The notes: a model not told the origin generated them from the sequence alone. A DNA stretch of 33,421 bases from JBGZFC01 sp964346495 (GCA_964346495.1 CAYFUW010000011.1:1-33421); one strand, 5' to 3'. Positions 1 to 8,558 are shown, counted from the first letter of the stretch. Translations and numbers: made by a program.

Positions 1-1054
1 TATACCCGTCTTGTTCTCTTGTAGTAACTTCTACACCTTTTTCTTTATTTCCAATATAATTTCCGTCTACAATAACTCTATCAAACTTGTCGTTTGTTTT
101 TATTACACTTACTTGTTTTGTTTCTGTATTTACGTATATATCATCATCCAACATACCACTTGGGTCTACCCTGACAATAGGATTATTAGAACAAAAGTGA
201 TATGGTGTAAGCCATGGTTTTATTTCCGCCAGCGGGTCTATTGTTGTAAATCGCATAAGAACGGGAAACATATGGCGAGCATGATAGTCGTAACTATCGT
301 AGCCATGCATCTCTATAAACTCCTTGCCGTTATACTTACGATTTTGATAATCTGCTCCCATGCAATCTGCCCAAGGTAAGCCGCTTGGGTAGTATTGCAT
401 ACGCTGCACAGTTTGTGCAGGAGTGCCACTTTTCCAAACTTCACGCACATTGCCCAAATGGTCGCGACGGAAATAGTGTAAAATATCACTGTTTATATCT
501 TGTCCGACTTTATAACCTTCGCTGTTATATATTTTGCTTAACACTGGTGGTCGAGAGACAATACCATCGACACTGTCCCAAATATACTCGTAATTACCGC
601 AATAGTAAGTTTTGTTCTCTTTATAGATTCTATTTATTCCTATACCGTAAACAATATTGCTAACATCACCTAAAGGAACCACTGTTGTAACTAAACATTT
701 TATAAAACGACTAAACTTTGTACCCGCTGCATCGTAACTGTTCAATATCTGGCTACCGTTCCTAAACTGAATTAGCTCAGGCAAATTTAGTAAATTATAT
801 CTGATTGTCACAATATCTCGGTCTAAATCTGCAGTTGTATTGCCGTTAGCATCGTAACGGAACTTATCGTTGCCTCTGCTGTTGCCTAAGTACTCTTTTT
901 GGGAGTATATGTTTGAGCTTATTACTAACTCGTTGATATTTTTCAAACGGTTACCATCGTATGATATTTTTAAATTGTCTATAACTCTATCTTTTCCAAA
1001 TCTATTAAGATTGGTTATATTGCCCATTTTGTCGTAGGCAAACGATTCTCTCAT
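1..1054 (-). CDS. RHS/YD-repeat core protein fragment, runs off left edge
   Basis: An uninterrupted minus-strand frame of at least 351 codons reaches the left edge without a stop. It shows YD-type repeats near the start (FAYDKMGNITNLNRFGK, then RYDANGNTTADLDR) and the RHS-associated core: HYFRRDHLGNVREVWK, a YNGKEF motif, then RFTTIDPLAE and WLTPYHFCSNNPIVRVDPSG. Such proteins form secreted or surface YD shells whose variable C-terminus is often a toxin; here that variable part has just begun at the edge. An in-frame TAA at 1100-1102 lies 15 codons upstream of the ATG, so the protein lacks the signal peptide and the many YD repeats of full-length members. It is therefore a 5'-truncated remnant or an orphan core cassette. 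The segment before RFTTIDP reads YDYHARHMFPVLM instead of the usual YDYGARFYDP-type sequence, which suggests decay. Confidence 0.85.
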   Translation of the reverse strand, partial: MRESFAYDKMGNITNLNRFGKDRVIDNLKISYDGNRLKNINELVISSNIYSQKEYLGNSRGNDKFRYDANGNTTADLDRDIVTIRYNLLNLPELIQFRNGSQILNSYDAAGTKFSRFIKCLVTTVVPLGDVSNIVYGIGINRIYKENKTYYCGNYEYIWDSVDGIVSRPPVLSKIYNSEGYKVGQDINSDILHYFRRDHLGNVREVWKSGTPAQTVQRMQYYPSGLPWADCMGADYQNRKYNGKEFIEMHGYDSYDYHARHMFPVLMRFTTIDPLAEIKPWLTPYHFCSNNPIVRVDPSGMLDDDIYVNTETKQVSVIKTNDKFDRVIVDGNYIGNKEKGVEVTTREQDGY

Positions 1055-1094
1055 ACTCACTAACTTCTGCGAAATGTATATTACAAAGCGAAAA

Positions 1095-1102
1095 CAAATT
1101 TA
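1095..1102 (-). promoter_or_regulatory. candidate -7 element for the RHS fragment
   Basis: On the minus strand this reads TAAATTTG, a full match to the Bacteroidota -7 consensus TAnnTTTG, 40 nt before the ATG at 1054. No good -33 element is visible at the usual distance, so it is only a candidate. If real, the truncated RHS core could still be expressed. Confidence 0.3.
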
Positions 1103-1194
1103 CTAAATTACACCGAATATCTATTTTTTAATCCTACAAAAGCTTCATTTTTGGTAATTTATCCCGAAAAAAGAGTTTATATCATTTTTTTGTC

Positions 1195-1202
1195 TAAATT
1201 TG
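1195..1202 (+). promoter_or_regulatory. candidate -7 element for the FemAB-like gene
   Basis: TAAATTTG matches the TAnnTTTG consensus and lies 16 nt before the ATG at 1219, which would give a very short leader. No clear -33 TTG is present at about 20 nt upstream. Confidence 0.45.
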
Positions 1203-1218
1203 CGATTATTCCGCACTT

Positions 1219-2202
1219 ATGAGTTATCGCATAGAGGCATATTATAAAAAAGAGGATTTACCGCAACTACCCGATGTAAACTTCTTCCACTACTCATCAT
1301 CTTTCAATTGGAATGAGGGAATATCATATTACAAATCTATTATGTTTGTAGTTTTTGATGGAGAGAAGCCTGTTGCCGCCATGTACGCGCTGATAACTCG
1401 CATCAATCGATTTCTGTACGGCTCATTTTTTAAAAGATGCTATATATCGCAACCGCCCAGCTTTTTTGAAGATAATTTGCCACAGATTGAGATTTTCGAC
1501 CTGTTGATGAAAAAGTTGGTTTCGGAAGTATGTAGAAAAGTTTTCTTTATAGAATATAGAAATTTAGGCAGTGCCATTTTCGGCTACAAAGGGTTTCGCG
1601 ACAACGGTTTTTACTCTATTAAATGGATAGATATTAAAAACACCCTTCAAAGAAAGCGAAATGTTTGGAACCAAATGACAGTAAAGCGTAAAAACCAATT
1701 TAACAGAGCAAAAAAGAGAGGTGTTTTCGTTGAGGAATTGACATCACACGATAAACTTCCCGAAATATACAAATTGGTGGAAGAGGCTAAAAACTGGAAA
1801 GTTACACGACGTTTCCCACCCTACTGCTCATTCGAAAACTTTTATAAATATTACATATCTGAAGGCAAAGGAAAAATTTTTATTACCCGCTATCACGGTA
1901 AGATTATCGGAGGTATTATTTTAGGTTTTGAGCAGAAAAAAGCTATCTGTCTATACTATTGGGGAAAAGATAAAAGTTATCAGTTTCTATCGCCAAGTGT
2001 ATTCACAATTTATTCCGCGATGGAGTTTGCAGAAAAAAACGGGTATCACATTTTCGATTTTATGGATGCAGGATTTCTGAATAAACTCTCAAACAGGTCT
2101 CGTTTTCTATTAAAATTTGGCGGAAAGCAGCAGGCAAGCCGAAGGTGGTACAGAATAAACTGGTCATTTCTAAATTTCTTTGCCAATAAAATATACGACT
2201 GA
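1219..2202 (+). CDS. FemAB/GNAT-like acyl or aminoacyl transferase
   Basis: A 327-residue soluble protein with no signal peptide. Its sequence resembles the double-GNAT fold of FemA/FemB-like and BioF2-like transferases: an N-terminal half with VVFDGEKPVAAMYAL and a basic stretch (MTVKRKNQFNRAKKRG, about residues 153-168), then a C-terminal half with FITRYHGKIIGGIILGF, ICLYYWGKDKSYQFLSPSVFTIYSAMEFA and the terminal FDFMDAGFLNKLSNRSRFLLKFGG. In this fold the KRKNxxNRAxKxG-like and LLKFGG-like segments are characteristic. FemAB members add amino acids to peptidoglycan stem peptides; other members modify cell-surface glycans or lipids. The substrate cannot be told from the sequence. The TonB-dependent receptor starts 20 nt downstream, so the two are probably cotranscribed. 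Confidence 0.7.
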   Translation: MSYRIEAYYKKEDLPQLPDVNFFHYSSSFNWNEGISYYKSIMFVVFDGEKPVAAMYALITRINRFLYGSFFKRCYISQPPSFFEDNLPQIEIFDLLMKKLVSEVCRKVFFIEYRNLGSAIFGYKGFRDNGFYSIKWIDIKNTLQRKRNVWNQMTVKRKNQFNRAKKRGVFVEELTSHDKLPEIYKLVEEAKNWKVTRRFPPYCSFENFYKYYISEGKGKIFITRYHGKIIGGIILGFEQKKAICLYYWGKDKSYQFLSPSVFTIYSAMEFAEKNGYHIFDFMDAGFLNKLSNRSRFLLKFGGKQQASRRWYRINWSFLNFFANKIYD

Positions 2203-2222
2203 TTTTCTCGTTAGTAAAAAAT

Positions 2223-4646
2223 ATGCACAAAAAAACGATGAAACAACTACTAATAATATTTTCTTTTTTATTTATTTCTGCAACAATATTTGCTCAAACT
2301 TATAAAGTGAGCGGCGTTGTTAGTGACTTAGATGGCAAGCCAATTGAATTGGTAACAATACATGTAAAAGGTACAACATCTGGTACAATGACCGACTTGC
2401 AGGGAAAATACTCGATAAATGTAACCCCACAAGACTCTACAACTATTGTATTTTCATGTCTTGGATACCACAAAACACAACGTATTTTACCAAAACTATC
2501 AAGTAATATTACTCTTAACGTGGTGATGCGCGAAAGTACTATGGAACTTGAGGAGTTTACGGTTGTAGCCACACGTCGTGAAACATCGAGAACCGAATTC
2601 TTGGATGTTGAAAAAATAAAGTTGCTACCCGACCCTTCCGGCGGTAGTATTGAGTCGCTTATTGTAACCTTTGCCGGAGTTAGTTCAACCAGCGAATTGA
2701 GTTCACTATATAATGTGCGAGGCGGTAATTACGACGAAAATATTGTCTATGTAAACGGAATTGCTATCTACAGACCTTTGCTGATACGTTCCGGCGAGCA
2801 AGAAGGGCTTAGTTTTATAAACCCTAATATGACATCGAATGTAAATTTCTCTGCCGGAGGATACGACGCAAAATATGGCGATAAAATGTCGTCGGTACTC
2901 GATATTCAATATAAAAAACCAAAAGAGTTTGAAGCTGCGGCATCTGCCAGTCTTATGGGTGGAAATCTTTATGTGGGAAGTTCGGGAAAGAGATATTCTC
3001 AGGTTACAGGTGTAAGATACAAAACCAATCAGTCACTACTCGGCACAATGCAAACCAAAGGCGAATACAATCCCAAGTTTTTTGATGCTCAAACATATCT
3101 GACCTACAATTTTACACCCGATTGGGAAATCAGTTTTTTGGGTAACGTCTCGCAAAACAGTTACGAGTTTACACCCAAAACAAGAGAAACCTCCTTCGGC
3201 ACATTGGCTAATGTTCAAAACTTTAAGGTATATTTCGATGGTTGGGAAAAAGACCGATTCAGCACACTTTTTGGAGCACTTGTGCTTAAAGGGAAATTAT
3301 CGGAAAGAACAACTGCAGGATTGCAAGTCTCTTCATTTATCTCCGACGAAGTGGAGGCTTACGACATATCGGGTGAGTATTGGCTAAGCGAACTAAATAT
3401 TGACCCCGAAACAGGAGAATCTTCTACCGGAAATCTTCTTGGGGTAGGCGCTTATCACGAACATGCACGTAACAGACTTAATGCGGCTGTTTCTTCAATT
3501 TCCGGATTTGCAAATTATAAAATTGGCACACACAACTTTCAATTAGGATTACAAGCTAATTTAGAAAAGATTACAGATAAAATCGTTGAATGGGAAATGC
3601 GCGACTCGGCAGGATATTCTCTTCCATACAATGGCGAAACCGTAAACGTAATCTCAAACTTGTATTCATCAAACAAGGTAAATAGCAGTCGCTTTTCTGC
3701 GTATCTGCAAGATACATACAGATTTCAAGTAAGCAATGGCATGTTTACTTTAACGGCTGGTGTTAGAGGAAGTTACTGGACATTTAATAAGGAATTTATT
3801 TTCAGTCCTCGAGCAGCAATATCGTATATGCTCAATAACCAAAACCTTATGCTGCGCTTTGCAAGCGGAATGTATTACCAATCGCCTTTCTACAAAGAGT
3901 TTCAAAGAGCTGTTGTAGATGAATATGGAAACTCATTTATTGAACTTAACGATAAGATTAAATCGCAAAAATCGATACATTTTGTATTGGGTGGAGACTA
4001 CTTTTTCCGCCTATTAGACAGACCGTTTAAGTTCACTTCGGAAGTTTATTACAAAATATTGTCCGATTTGGTTCCTTATACGGTTGATAATGTAAAAATC
4101 AGATATTATGGTGAAAATCTCACGAATGGATATGCAACCGGAATAGATATGAAACTGTTTGGTGAATTTGTTCCCGGCACCGACAGTTGGCTAAGTTTTT
4201 CGTTGATGAAAGCGGAACACACGTTAAATGGTGTAAAAGTGCCGATTCCAACCGACCAGCGATACAATATTTCTCTTTATTTCCAAGACTATTTCCCAAA
4301 ATATGAACGACTAAAAATGAGTCTGGTAGCCATTTGGTCGCAAGGATTACCAGTATCTGCACCCGGACTTGGTTATGATAAAGGTTTTTTCCGTGCTCCA
4401 AATTATCGAAGAATAGATATGGGATTTTCGTGGCAAGCCTTTAGCAAAGACAGCAGTTTAAGGCACAAAAATTCTTTCTGGAACTCGTTTAAAAACATCT
4501 GGATAGGTCTTGACGTTTTCAACCTGTTGAATATCCACAACGTAAACTCATACTATTGGGTAACCGACGTTCACCAACAACAATATGCAGTACCCAACTA
4601 CCTTACACTTCGCCAGTTAAATGTAAGGGTATTGGCTGAGTGGTAA
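2223..4646 (+). CDS. TonB-dependent outer-membrane receptor with CarboxypepD_reg-like N-terminal domain
   Basis: An 807-residue protein. It has a signal peptide (MKQLLIIFSFLFISATIFAQ, ending near residue 25; the ATG at 2238 is an alternative start). A carboxypeptidase-regulatory-like beta-sandwich follows (YKVSGVVSDLDGKPIELVTIHVKG, about 27-110), then a plug domain (NVRGGNYDENIVYVNGIAIYRP through SAGGYDAKYGDKMSSVLDIQY, about 120-240) and a long beta-barrel ending in an aromatic residue (VRVLAEW). This is the architecture of Bacteroidota TonB-dependent transporters, which import siderophores, vitamins, oligosaccharides or peptides across the outer membrane using TonB energy. No SusD-like partner follows, so it is not a classic glycan PUL pair. 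The substrate is unknown. Confidence 0.9.
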   Translation: MHKKTMKQLLIIFSFLFISATIFAQTYKVSGVVSDLDGKPIELVTIHVKGTTSGTMTDLQGKYSINVTPQDSTTIVFSCLGYHKTQRILPKLSSNITLNVVMRESTMELEEFTVVATRRETSRTEFLDVEKIKLLPDPSGGSIESLIVTFAGVSSTSELSSLYNVRGGNYDENIVYVNGIAIYRPLLIRSGEQEGLSFINPNMTSNVNFSAGGYDAKYGDKMSSVLDIQYKKPKEFEAAASASLMGGNLYVGSSGKRYSQVTGVRYKTNQSLLGTMQTKGEYNPKFFDAQTYLTYNFTPDWEISFLGNVSQNSYEFTPKTRETSFGTLANVQNFKVYFDGWEKDRFSTLFGALVLKGKLSERTTAGLQVSSFISDEVEAYDISGEYWLSELNIDPETGESSTGNLLGVGAYHEHARNRLNAAVSSISGFANYKIGTHNFQLGLQANLEKITDKIVEWEMRDSAGYSLPYNGETVNVISNLYSSNKVNSSRFSAYLQDTYRFQVSNGMFTLTAGVRGSYWTFNKEFIFSPRAAISYMLNNQNLMLRFASGMYYQSPFYKEFQRAVVDEYGNSFIELNDKIKSQKSIHFVLGGDYFFRLLDRPFKFTSEVYYKILSDLVPYTVDNVKIRYYGENLTNGYATGIDMKLFGEFVPGTDSWLSFSLMKAEHTLNGVKVPIPTDQRYNISLYFQDYFPKYERLKMSLVAIWSQGLPVSAPGLGYDKGFFRAPNYRRIDMGFSWQAFSKDSSLRHKNSFWNSFKNIWIGLDVFNLLNIHNVNSYYWVTDVHQQQYAVPNYLTLRQLNVRVLAEW

Positions 4647-4651
4647 GTGGA

Positions 4652-4767
4652 CACATTGCTGTTGGATACCGATAGCACATTGCGGCTATAAAAGTCCGCA
4701 TTGTGCATAATAAAGAAAAACAAAGAAGTCGTGTTTATGTGCAATGCGGATTCTAACCGCAATGTAC
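4652..4767 (+). repeat. two-hairpin REP (BIME-like) element, left copy, beside the RAYT gene
   Basis: Two imperfect palindromes. Hairpin 1 pairs GCACATTGCGG (4675-4685) with CCGCATTGTGC (4696-4706), with one central mismatch. Hairpin 2 pairs GTGCAATGCGG (4739-4749) with CCGCAATGTAC (4757-4767), with two mismatches. A 52-nt stretch (4669-4720) is identical to 5401-5452 on the other side of the transposase gene. The shared CACATTG at 4652 lies exactly 17 nt upstream of that stretch in both copies. This is the arrangement of REP sequences around their dedicated transposase. Confidence 0.9.
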
Positions 4768-4792
4768 AAAAACAAAAAACAAAACAGTTTCT

Positions 4793-5377
4793 ATGATTTA
4801 CGAAAGCGATGCCACATACCACATATATAATAGAAGTAATGAAATAATCTTTTTCACAAGAGAAAATTATCTCTATTTCTTACGTAATGTCAAAAAATAC
4901 GTTTCTCCCTATGCCGACATTTTATCTTATTGTCTAATGCCAAATCATTTTCATTTTTTAATAGTGGTAAATGAAAAAGGAGTTGAGGTTTCAACAAAAA
5001 ATTTTAAGAATGGTGTCCAAATATTATCTAAAAATATTGGTACAATGTTAAGTTCATATACCCAAGCTATTAATAAACAAGAAAAAAGACAAGGTTCACT
5101 TTTTGCCCACACAACCAAAGCCAAAATGTTGAATGATGCTAAGAATGATTACTTACTTCAATGCTTTATGTACATCCATCAAAATCCGATATTAGCAGGA
5201 TTAGTTGATAAGCTTGAAGACTGGGAATACTCTTCGTATCCTGATTATATTGGAAAAAGATCTGGAAAGCTCATCAACAAGAAATTAGCTCTTGAAATGC
5301 TAAATATCGACATCAATGATATTAAATTTATTACAGATAAATTGTTGATTGATAAAACAGATGAAGATTTTATCTAG
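4793..5377 (+). CDS. REP-associated tyrosine transposase (RAYT, Y1/HUH family)
   Basis: A 194-residue member of the Y1_Tnp/IS200-like HUH family. The metal-binding HUH motif is H52-F-H54 in MPNHFHFLI. The likely nucleophilic tyrosine is Y89 in MLSSYTQAINK, followed by the typical RQGSLFAHTTKAKML and YIHQNPILAGLV segments and WEYSSYPDYIG. Such proteins cut and rejoin single-stranded DNA at REP hairpins. The gene is flanked on both sides by direct copies of one two-hairpin element, which is the hallmark of RAYTs rather than of IS200/IS605 proper. It is intact, with no frameshift or missing active-site residue. It sits between a receptor gene and galE and converges with galE. Confidence 0.93.
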   Translation: MIYESDATYHIYNRSNEIIFFTRENYLYFLRNVKKYVSPYADILSYCLMPNHFHFLIVVNEKGVEVSTKNFKNGVQILSKNIGTMLSSYTQAINKQEKRQGSLFAHTTKAKMLNDAKNDYLLQCFMYIHQNPILAGLVDKLEDWEYSSYPDYIGKRSGKLINKKLALEMLNIDINDIKFITDKLLIDKTDEDFI

Positions 5378-5383
5378 TAACAG

Positions 5384-5500
5384 CACATTGAAGCTAAAGA
5401 CCGATAGCACATTGCGGCTATAAAAGTCCGCATTGTGCATAATAAAGAAAAAATATATAAAACGCTTTTATGTGCAATGCGGGTTCAAACCGCAATGCAC
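5384..5500 (+). repeat. two-hairpin REP (BIME-like) element, right copy
   Basis: Same element and orientation as 4652-4767. Hairpin 1 pairs 5407-5417 with 5428-5438. Hairpin 2 pairs GTGCAATGCGG (5472-5482) with CCGCAATGCAC (5490-5500), with a single mismatch at the same central position as in the other hairpins. It begins 6 nt after the transposase stop. Between the convergent RAYT and galE genes it could also act as a transcription barrier. Confidence 0.9.
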
Positions 5501-5567
5501 TATTACGTGATCAAGTCCGAATATCGAAAGCAACACAACAGTTGGGTACTTATAAAATACCGACTTA

Positions 5568-6602
5568 TCACATTATTCTCTTTTCACGCAGATACTGCTG
5601 CCACTTCCATGCATTAGCCATAGTATCTTCAATATTTGTGTCAGCTTTCCAACCGAGAACTTCGTTTGCTTTTTCCGGATTTGCCCAAATCTGTTCGATA
5701 TCGCCTTCTCTACGTCCGGCTATTTGATAATTAAGTGGTTTTTCTGTTACTTTCTCAAAAACTTTTATTAGTTCCAATACAGACAGTCCGGTTCCGGTTC
5801 CTAAATTGAAAATCTCTATTTTATCTTCCGATTTGTTCTCAAACATACGTGTCAAAGCAACAACGTGCGCTTTTGCCAAATCAACAACATCGATATAGTC
5901 GCGAATACAAGTTCCGTCGGGTGTATTATAGTCATCGCCAAATACGCTCAGCTTTTCTCTGATACCCATACCTGTTTGTGTAATATATGGAACCAGGTTT
6001 TGCGGAACACCTATAGGCAACTCGCCAATTTGTCCCGATGGATGTGCACCTATCGGGTTGAAATAGCGCAAGATAATACTTTTCACCTTTGAACCTGAAT
6101 TTATAAAGTCGTGAATAATCTCTTCGCTTATCTGTTTTGTATTGCCGTATGGCGATGCAGCAGGTTTTATTGGTGCATTTTCATCGATAGGATTATTATC
6201 AGGCTCACCGTAAACAGTACATGACGAGGAGAAAACAATACCTTTAACGCCAAATTCGGGCATCAGCTCCAACAAGTTAATCAGCGAAACAAGATTGTTG
6301 CGATAATACAACAAAGGTTTTTGAACCGATTCGCCAACAGCTTTACTTGCCGCAAAATGGATAATACCTTCAATATTATTGTGCTTTTTAAAAACAGACC
6401 TCAGTGAATCAATATCGCCACAATCTATCTTCTCAAAAGCAGGACGTATATTGGTAATCTTAGTAATGCCTTCTATTACATCGGCACTCGAATTTGACAA
6501 ATTATCTACAATAACAACCTCGTAACCCGATTGTTGCAACTCAACCACAGTATGCGAACCAATATATCCGGTTCCACCTGTAACTAATATTTTTTTAGAC
6601 AT
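5568..6602 (-). CDS. galE: UDP-glucose 4-epimerase
   Basis: A 344-residue short-chain dehydrogenase/reductase of the extended type. The NAD-binding TGGTGYIGSH is at residues 8-17. The catalytic triad is visible as S127 in SSSCTVYGEP and Y152/K156 in YGNTK. HFAASKAVGESVQKPLLYY and RYFNPIGAHPSGQIGE are typical of GalE. It interconverts UDP-glucose and UDP-galactose in the cytoplasm for galactose use and for surface polysaccharide precursors. Length and start (MSKKILVTGG) fit the family. It is monocistronic, convergent with the RAYT and divergent from the SixA-like gene. Confidence 0.95.
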   Translation of the reverse strand: MSKKILVTGGTGYIGSHTVVELQQSGYEVVIVDNLSNSSADVIEGITKITNIRPAFEKIDCGDIDSLRSVFKKHNNIEGIIHFAASKAVGESVQKPLLYYRNNLVSLINLLELMPEFGVKGIVFSSSCTVYGEPDNNPIDENAPIKPAASPYGNTKQISEEIIHDFINSGSKVKSIILRYFNPIGAHPSGQIGELPIGVPQNLVPYITQTGMGIREKLSVFGDDYNTPDGTCIRDYIDVVDLAKAHVVALTRMFENKSEDKIEIFNLGTGTGLSVLELIKVFEKVTEKPLNYQIAGRREGDIEQIWANPEKANEVLGWKADTNIEDTMANAWKWQQYLREKRIM

Positions 6603-6626
6603 AATTTATTTTGATTTTATATTTTT

Positions 6627-6647
6627 CAAATGTATCTTGCAAATATA
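6627..6647 (-). promoter_or_regulatory. two candidate -7 elements for galE
   Basis: On the minus strand TACATTTG (6634-6627) and TATATTTG (6647-6640) both match TAnnTTTG, 24 and 37 nt before the galE ATG. The sequence does not show which is used. Confidence 0.45.
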
Positions 6648-6703
6648 AAGAAATAATAAAAAAGAATATGTGTGTTTTACAATTATTTAGTCATAAAATG
6701 TTG

Positions 6704-6711
6704 TATTTTTG
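6704..6711 (+). promoter_or_regulatory. candidate -7 element for the sixA-ppi-cobO operon
   Basis: TATTTTTG matches TAnnTTTG, 37 nt before the ATG at 6749 in the divergent galE/sixA intergenic region. The -33 element is weak. Confidence 0.45.
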
Positions 6712-6748
6712 CATAAAATATTTCGCTCACAACAATTGAACACAAATA

Positions 6749-7237
6749 ATGAAACGACTTGTTATTTTACGACACGGAAAATCATCGTGGGACAACTCTT
6801 TTCTCGATGACTTTGACCGTCCGCTAAACGAACGCGGAAAAGCGAACAGTTCAGATATGGGAGTTTTCCTATTAGAAAAGTTCGGAATGCCCGATATTAT
6901 ATTAACATCCACGGCAAAACGAGCTTTCGATACGGCAAACAATGCTGCAAAATCGATGAAATATCAGACTAAAGAGGTTATTTCAGACTCTGCGCTGTAT
7001 CTGGCTTCAGTAAATACAATACTTAAATCTGTCGGCAAACTATCCGATACAGCAACAAGTTGCATTTTGGTTGGTCACAACCCTGGATTGACAGATTTAG
7101 TAAATTTTCTGGGTGTCCGATTAGACAATTTGCCAACAGCATCTGCAATCTGTTTTACATTTGACACAGAAAATTGGAACGAAATCTCACCATCAAACGC
7201 AAAATTTGAATGGATAAAACTGGCAAGAGAATTATAA
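6749..7237 (+). CDS. SixA-like histidine phosphatase
   Basis: A 162-residue member of the histidine phosphatase (phosphoglycerate mutase-like) superfamily. The active-site RHG is at residues 8-10 (LRHGKSSWDN). DFDRPLNERGK and the second catalytic histidine in LVGHNPGLTDLVNFL place it close to E. coli SixA, which dephosphorylates phosphohistidine proteins. It is short and has no helical insertion, as in SixA. The exact substrate is inferred. A cyclophilin gene starts 48 nt downstream and cobO after that, so the three probably form one operon. A second member of this superfamily, cobC, lies at 32483. Confidence 0.85.
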   Translation: MKRLVILRHGKSSWDNSFLDDFDRPLNERGKANSSDMGVFLLEKFGMPDIILTSTAKRAFDTANNAAKSMKYQTKEVISDSALYLASVNTILKSVGKLSDTATSCILVGHNPGLTDLVNFLGVRLDNLPTASAICFTFDTENWNEISPSNAKFEWIKLAREL

Positions 7238-7285
7238 TACAAACAATCATTTTACTCAAACATTTAAAAAAATATATACTTCAAT

Positions 7286-7996
7286 ATGAAAAAATTATCA
7301 AGAAATTTATTAATCATCACATTATGCCTGTTTGCAATATCTTGCAACACACTAAAAATGAATAAGAACAAAGAACAAAAAGTTTTAATTGAGACAACTC
7401 AAGGCGATATTATCATAAAACTGTACAACGAAACGCCTTTACATCGTGACAACTTTATTAAATTGGTTGAATCTGATTTATACAGCGGAACACTATTTCA
7501 CAGAGTTATAAACGAATTTATGATTCAAGGTGGTGACCCTGAATCGAAAAACGCTACAGCAACCGCAAGATTAGGTAGCGGCGATGTTGGATACAAGCTT
7601 CCGGCAGAGATTCGCACACCGGCAATTTATCATAAATACGGCGCATTGGCTGCTGCAAGACAAGGAGATAATGTAAATCCTCAAAGAGCTTCGTCGGGAT
7701 GCCAGTTTTATATCGTGACAGGAAAAAAATTCTCTAAAGAGCAACTCGACCAAATAGAAGAGAACAATATTAGACAAAACAAAAGCATAAAAGATTCAAC
7801 CTACATTTTGAGCGAAAAAGCACGTGCAGACTATCAAACAATTGGCGGTACTCCGCATCTTGATGGCAGTTATACCGTGTTTGGCGAAGTTATTAAAGGT
7901 ATGGAGGTTGCAGAAAAAATTTCAAAAGTAGAAACAAATCGTCAAGACCGTCCTACAGAAGATGTGAGAATTATAAGAATGAAATTGATTAAATAA
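7286..7996 (+). CDS. cyclophilin-type peptidyl-prolyl isomerase, predicted lipoprotein
   Basis: A 236-residue protein with a lipoprotein signal: hydrophobic LLIITLCLFAISC with the lipobox cysteine at residue 20. The cyclophilin domain starts near residue 33 (VLIETTQGDIIIKLYNETPLHRDNFIKL). It includes FHRVINEFMIQGGDP, with the catalytic arginine, and SGCQFYIVTG. An insertion of about 40 residues (KKFSKEQLDQIEENN...YQTIGG) before HLDGSYTVFGEVIKGMEVAEKIS is seen in many Bacteroidota cyclophilins. It should catalyse proline cis-trans isomerisation of envelope proteins from a membrane anchor. The stop is 12 nt before the cobO start. Confidence 0.92.
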   Translation: MKKLSRNLLIITLCLFAISCNTLKMNKNKEQKVLIETTQGDIIIKLYNETPLHRDNFIKLVESDLYSGTLFHRVINEFMIQGGDPESKNATATARLGSGDVGYKLPAEIRTPAIYHKYGALAAARQGDNVNPQRASSGCQFYIVTGKKFSKEQLDQIEENNIRQNKSIKDSTYILSEKARADYQTIGGTPHLDGSYTVFGEVIKGMEVAEKISKVETNRQDRPTEDVRIIRMKLIK

Positions 7997-8003
7997 GGAG
8001 AGG
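7997..8003 (+). promoter_or_regulatory. strong Shine-Dalgarno sequence that supports the TTG start of cobO
   Basis: GGAGAGG lies 5 nt before the TTG at 8009-8011. Clear Shine-Dalgarno sequences are uncommon in this phylum. This one, with the in-frame stop at 7994-7996 and the next ATG only after the P-loop, makes TTG the only sensible start. Confidence 0.7.
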
Positions 8004-8008
8004 ATAAA

Positions 8009-8524
8009 TTGACAAAACAACGCTTCATTCAAATATATACCGGCGACGGTAAAGGTAAAACATCGGCAGCCTACGGAATGGCTGTTCGCTCTCTGTGTGC
8101 AGGGCACAAAGTACTTATTGCACAATTTGTAGTAAATCTGCCGACACATGAAAACAAACTGACAGAGAGATTCGAAAATCTGACTATTAAACAGTTTGGC
8201 AACGGCTGTTTTATCAACCGAAAACCAAACGAAACAGATATTGAGTTTGCTCAGGCAGGATTGGAACAATGTTCAGAAATTTTGCAAAGTGGCGAATACG
8301 ATCTGGTTATTTTGGACGAGCTAAACATCGCTATTTTCTACAATCTTATCACCGTTGATAACGTTCTGGAAATGCTACAAAAAAGGAATCCGCAAACTGA
8401 AGTAATCATTACAGGCAGATACGCACCAAAAGAGCTTATCGATGTAGCTGATCTGGTTACCGATATGCAAAATGTGAAGCATTACTACGAAAAAGGTGTG
8501 ATAGACAGAGACGGATTTGATTGA
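8009..8524 (+). CDS. cobO: cob(I)yrinic acid a,c-diamide adenosyltransferase
   Basis: A 171-residue P-loop protein of the CobA/CobO/BtuR family. It transfers the adenosyl group from ATP to reduced corrinoids, forming the Co-C bond of adenosylcobalamin. The Walker A is at residues 10-20 (YTGDGKGKTSA), then YDLVILDELNIA (Walker B) and VIITGRYAPKELIDVADLVTDM near the C-terminus, all typical. The start is TTG, supported by a strong Shine-Dalgarno sequence. It shares a reading frame with the preceding cyclophilin gene, separated by the stop and four codons. It lies 21 kb from the cobUTSC genes but serves the same pathway, and its product is the cofactor of KamDE in this window. Confidence 0.93.
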   Translation: MTKQRFIQIYTGDGKGKTSAAYGMAVRSLCAGHKVLIAQFVVNLPTHENKLTERFENLTIKQFGNGCFINRKPNETDIEFAQAGLEQCSEILQSGEYDLVILDELNIAIFYNLITVDNVLEMLQKRNPQTEVIITGRYAPKELIDVADLVTDMQNVKHYYEKGVIDRDGFD

Positions 8525-8558
8525 TTTTTTGAAATATGAATATCCTGCTCAGTTAATA

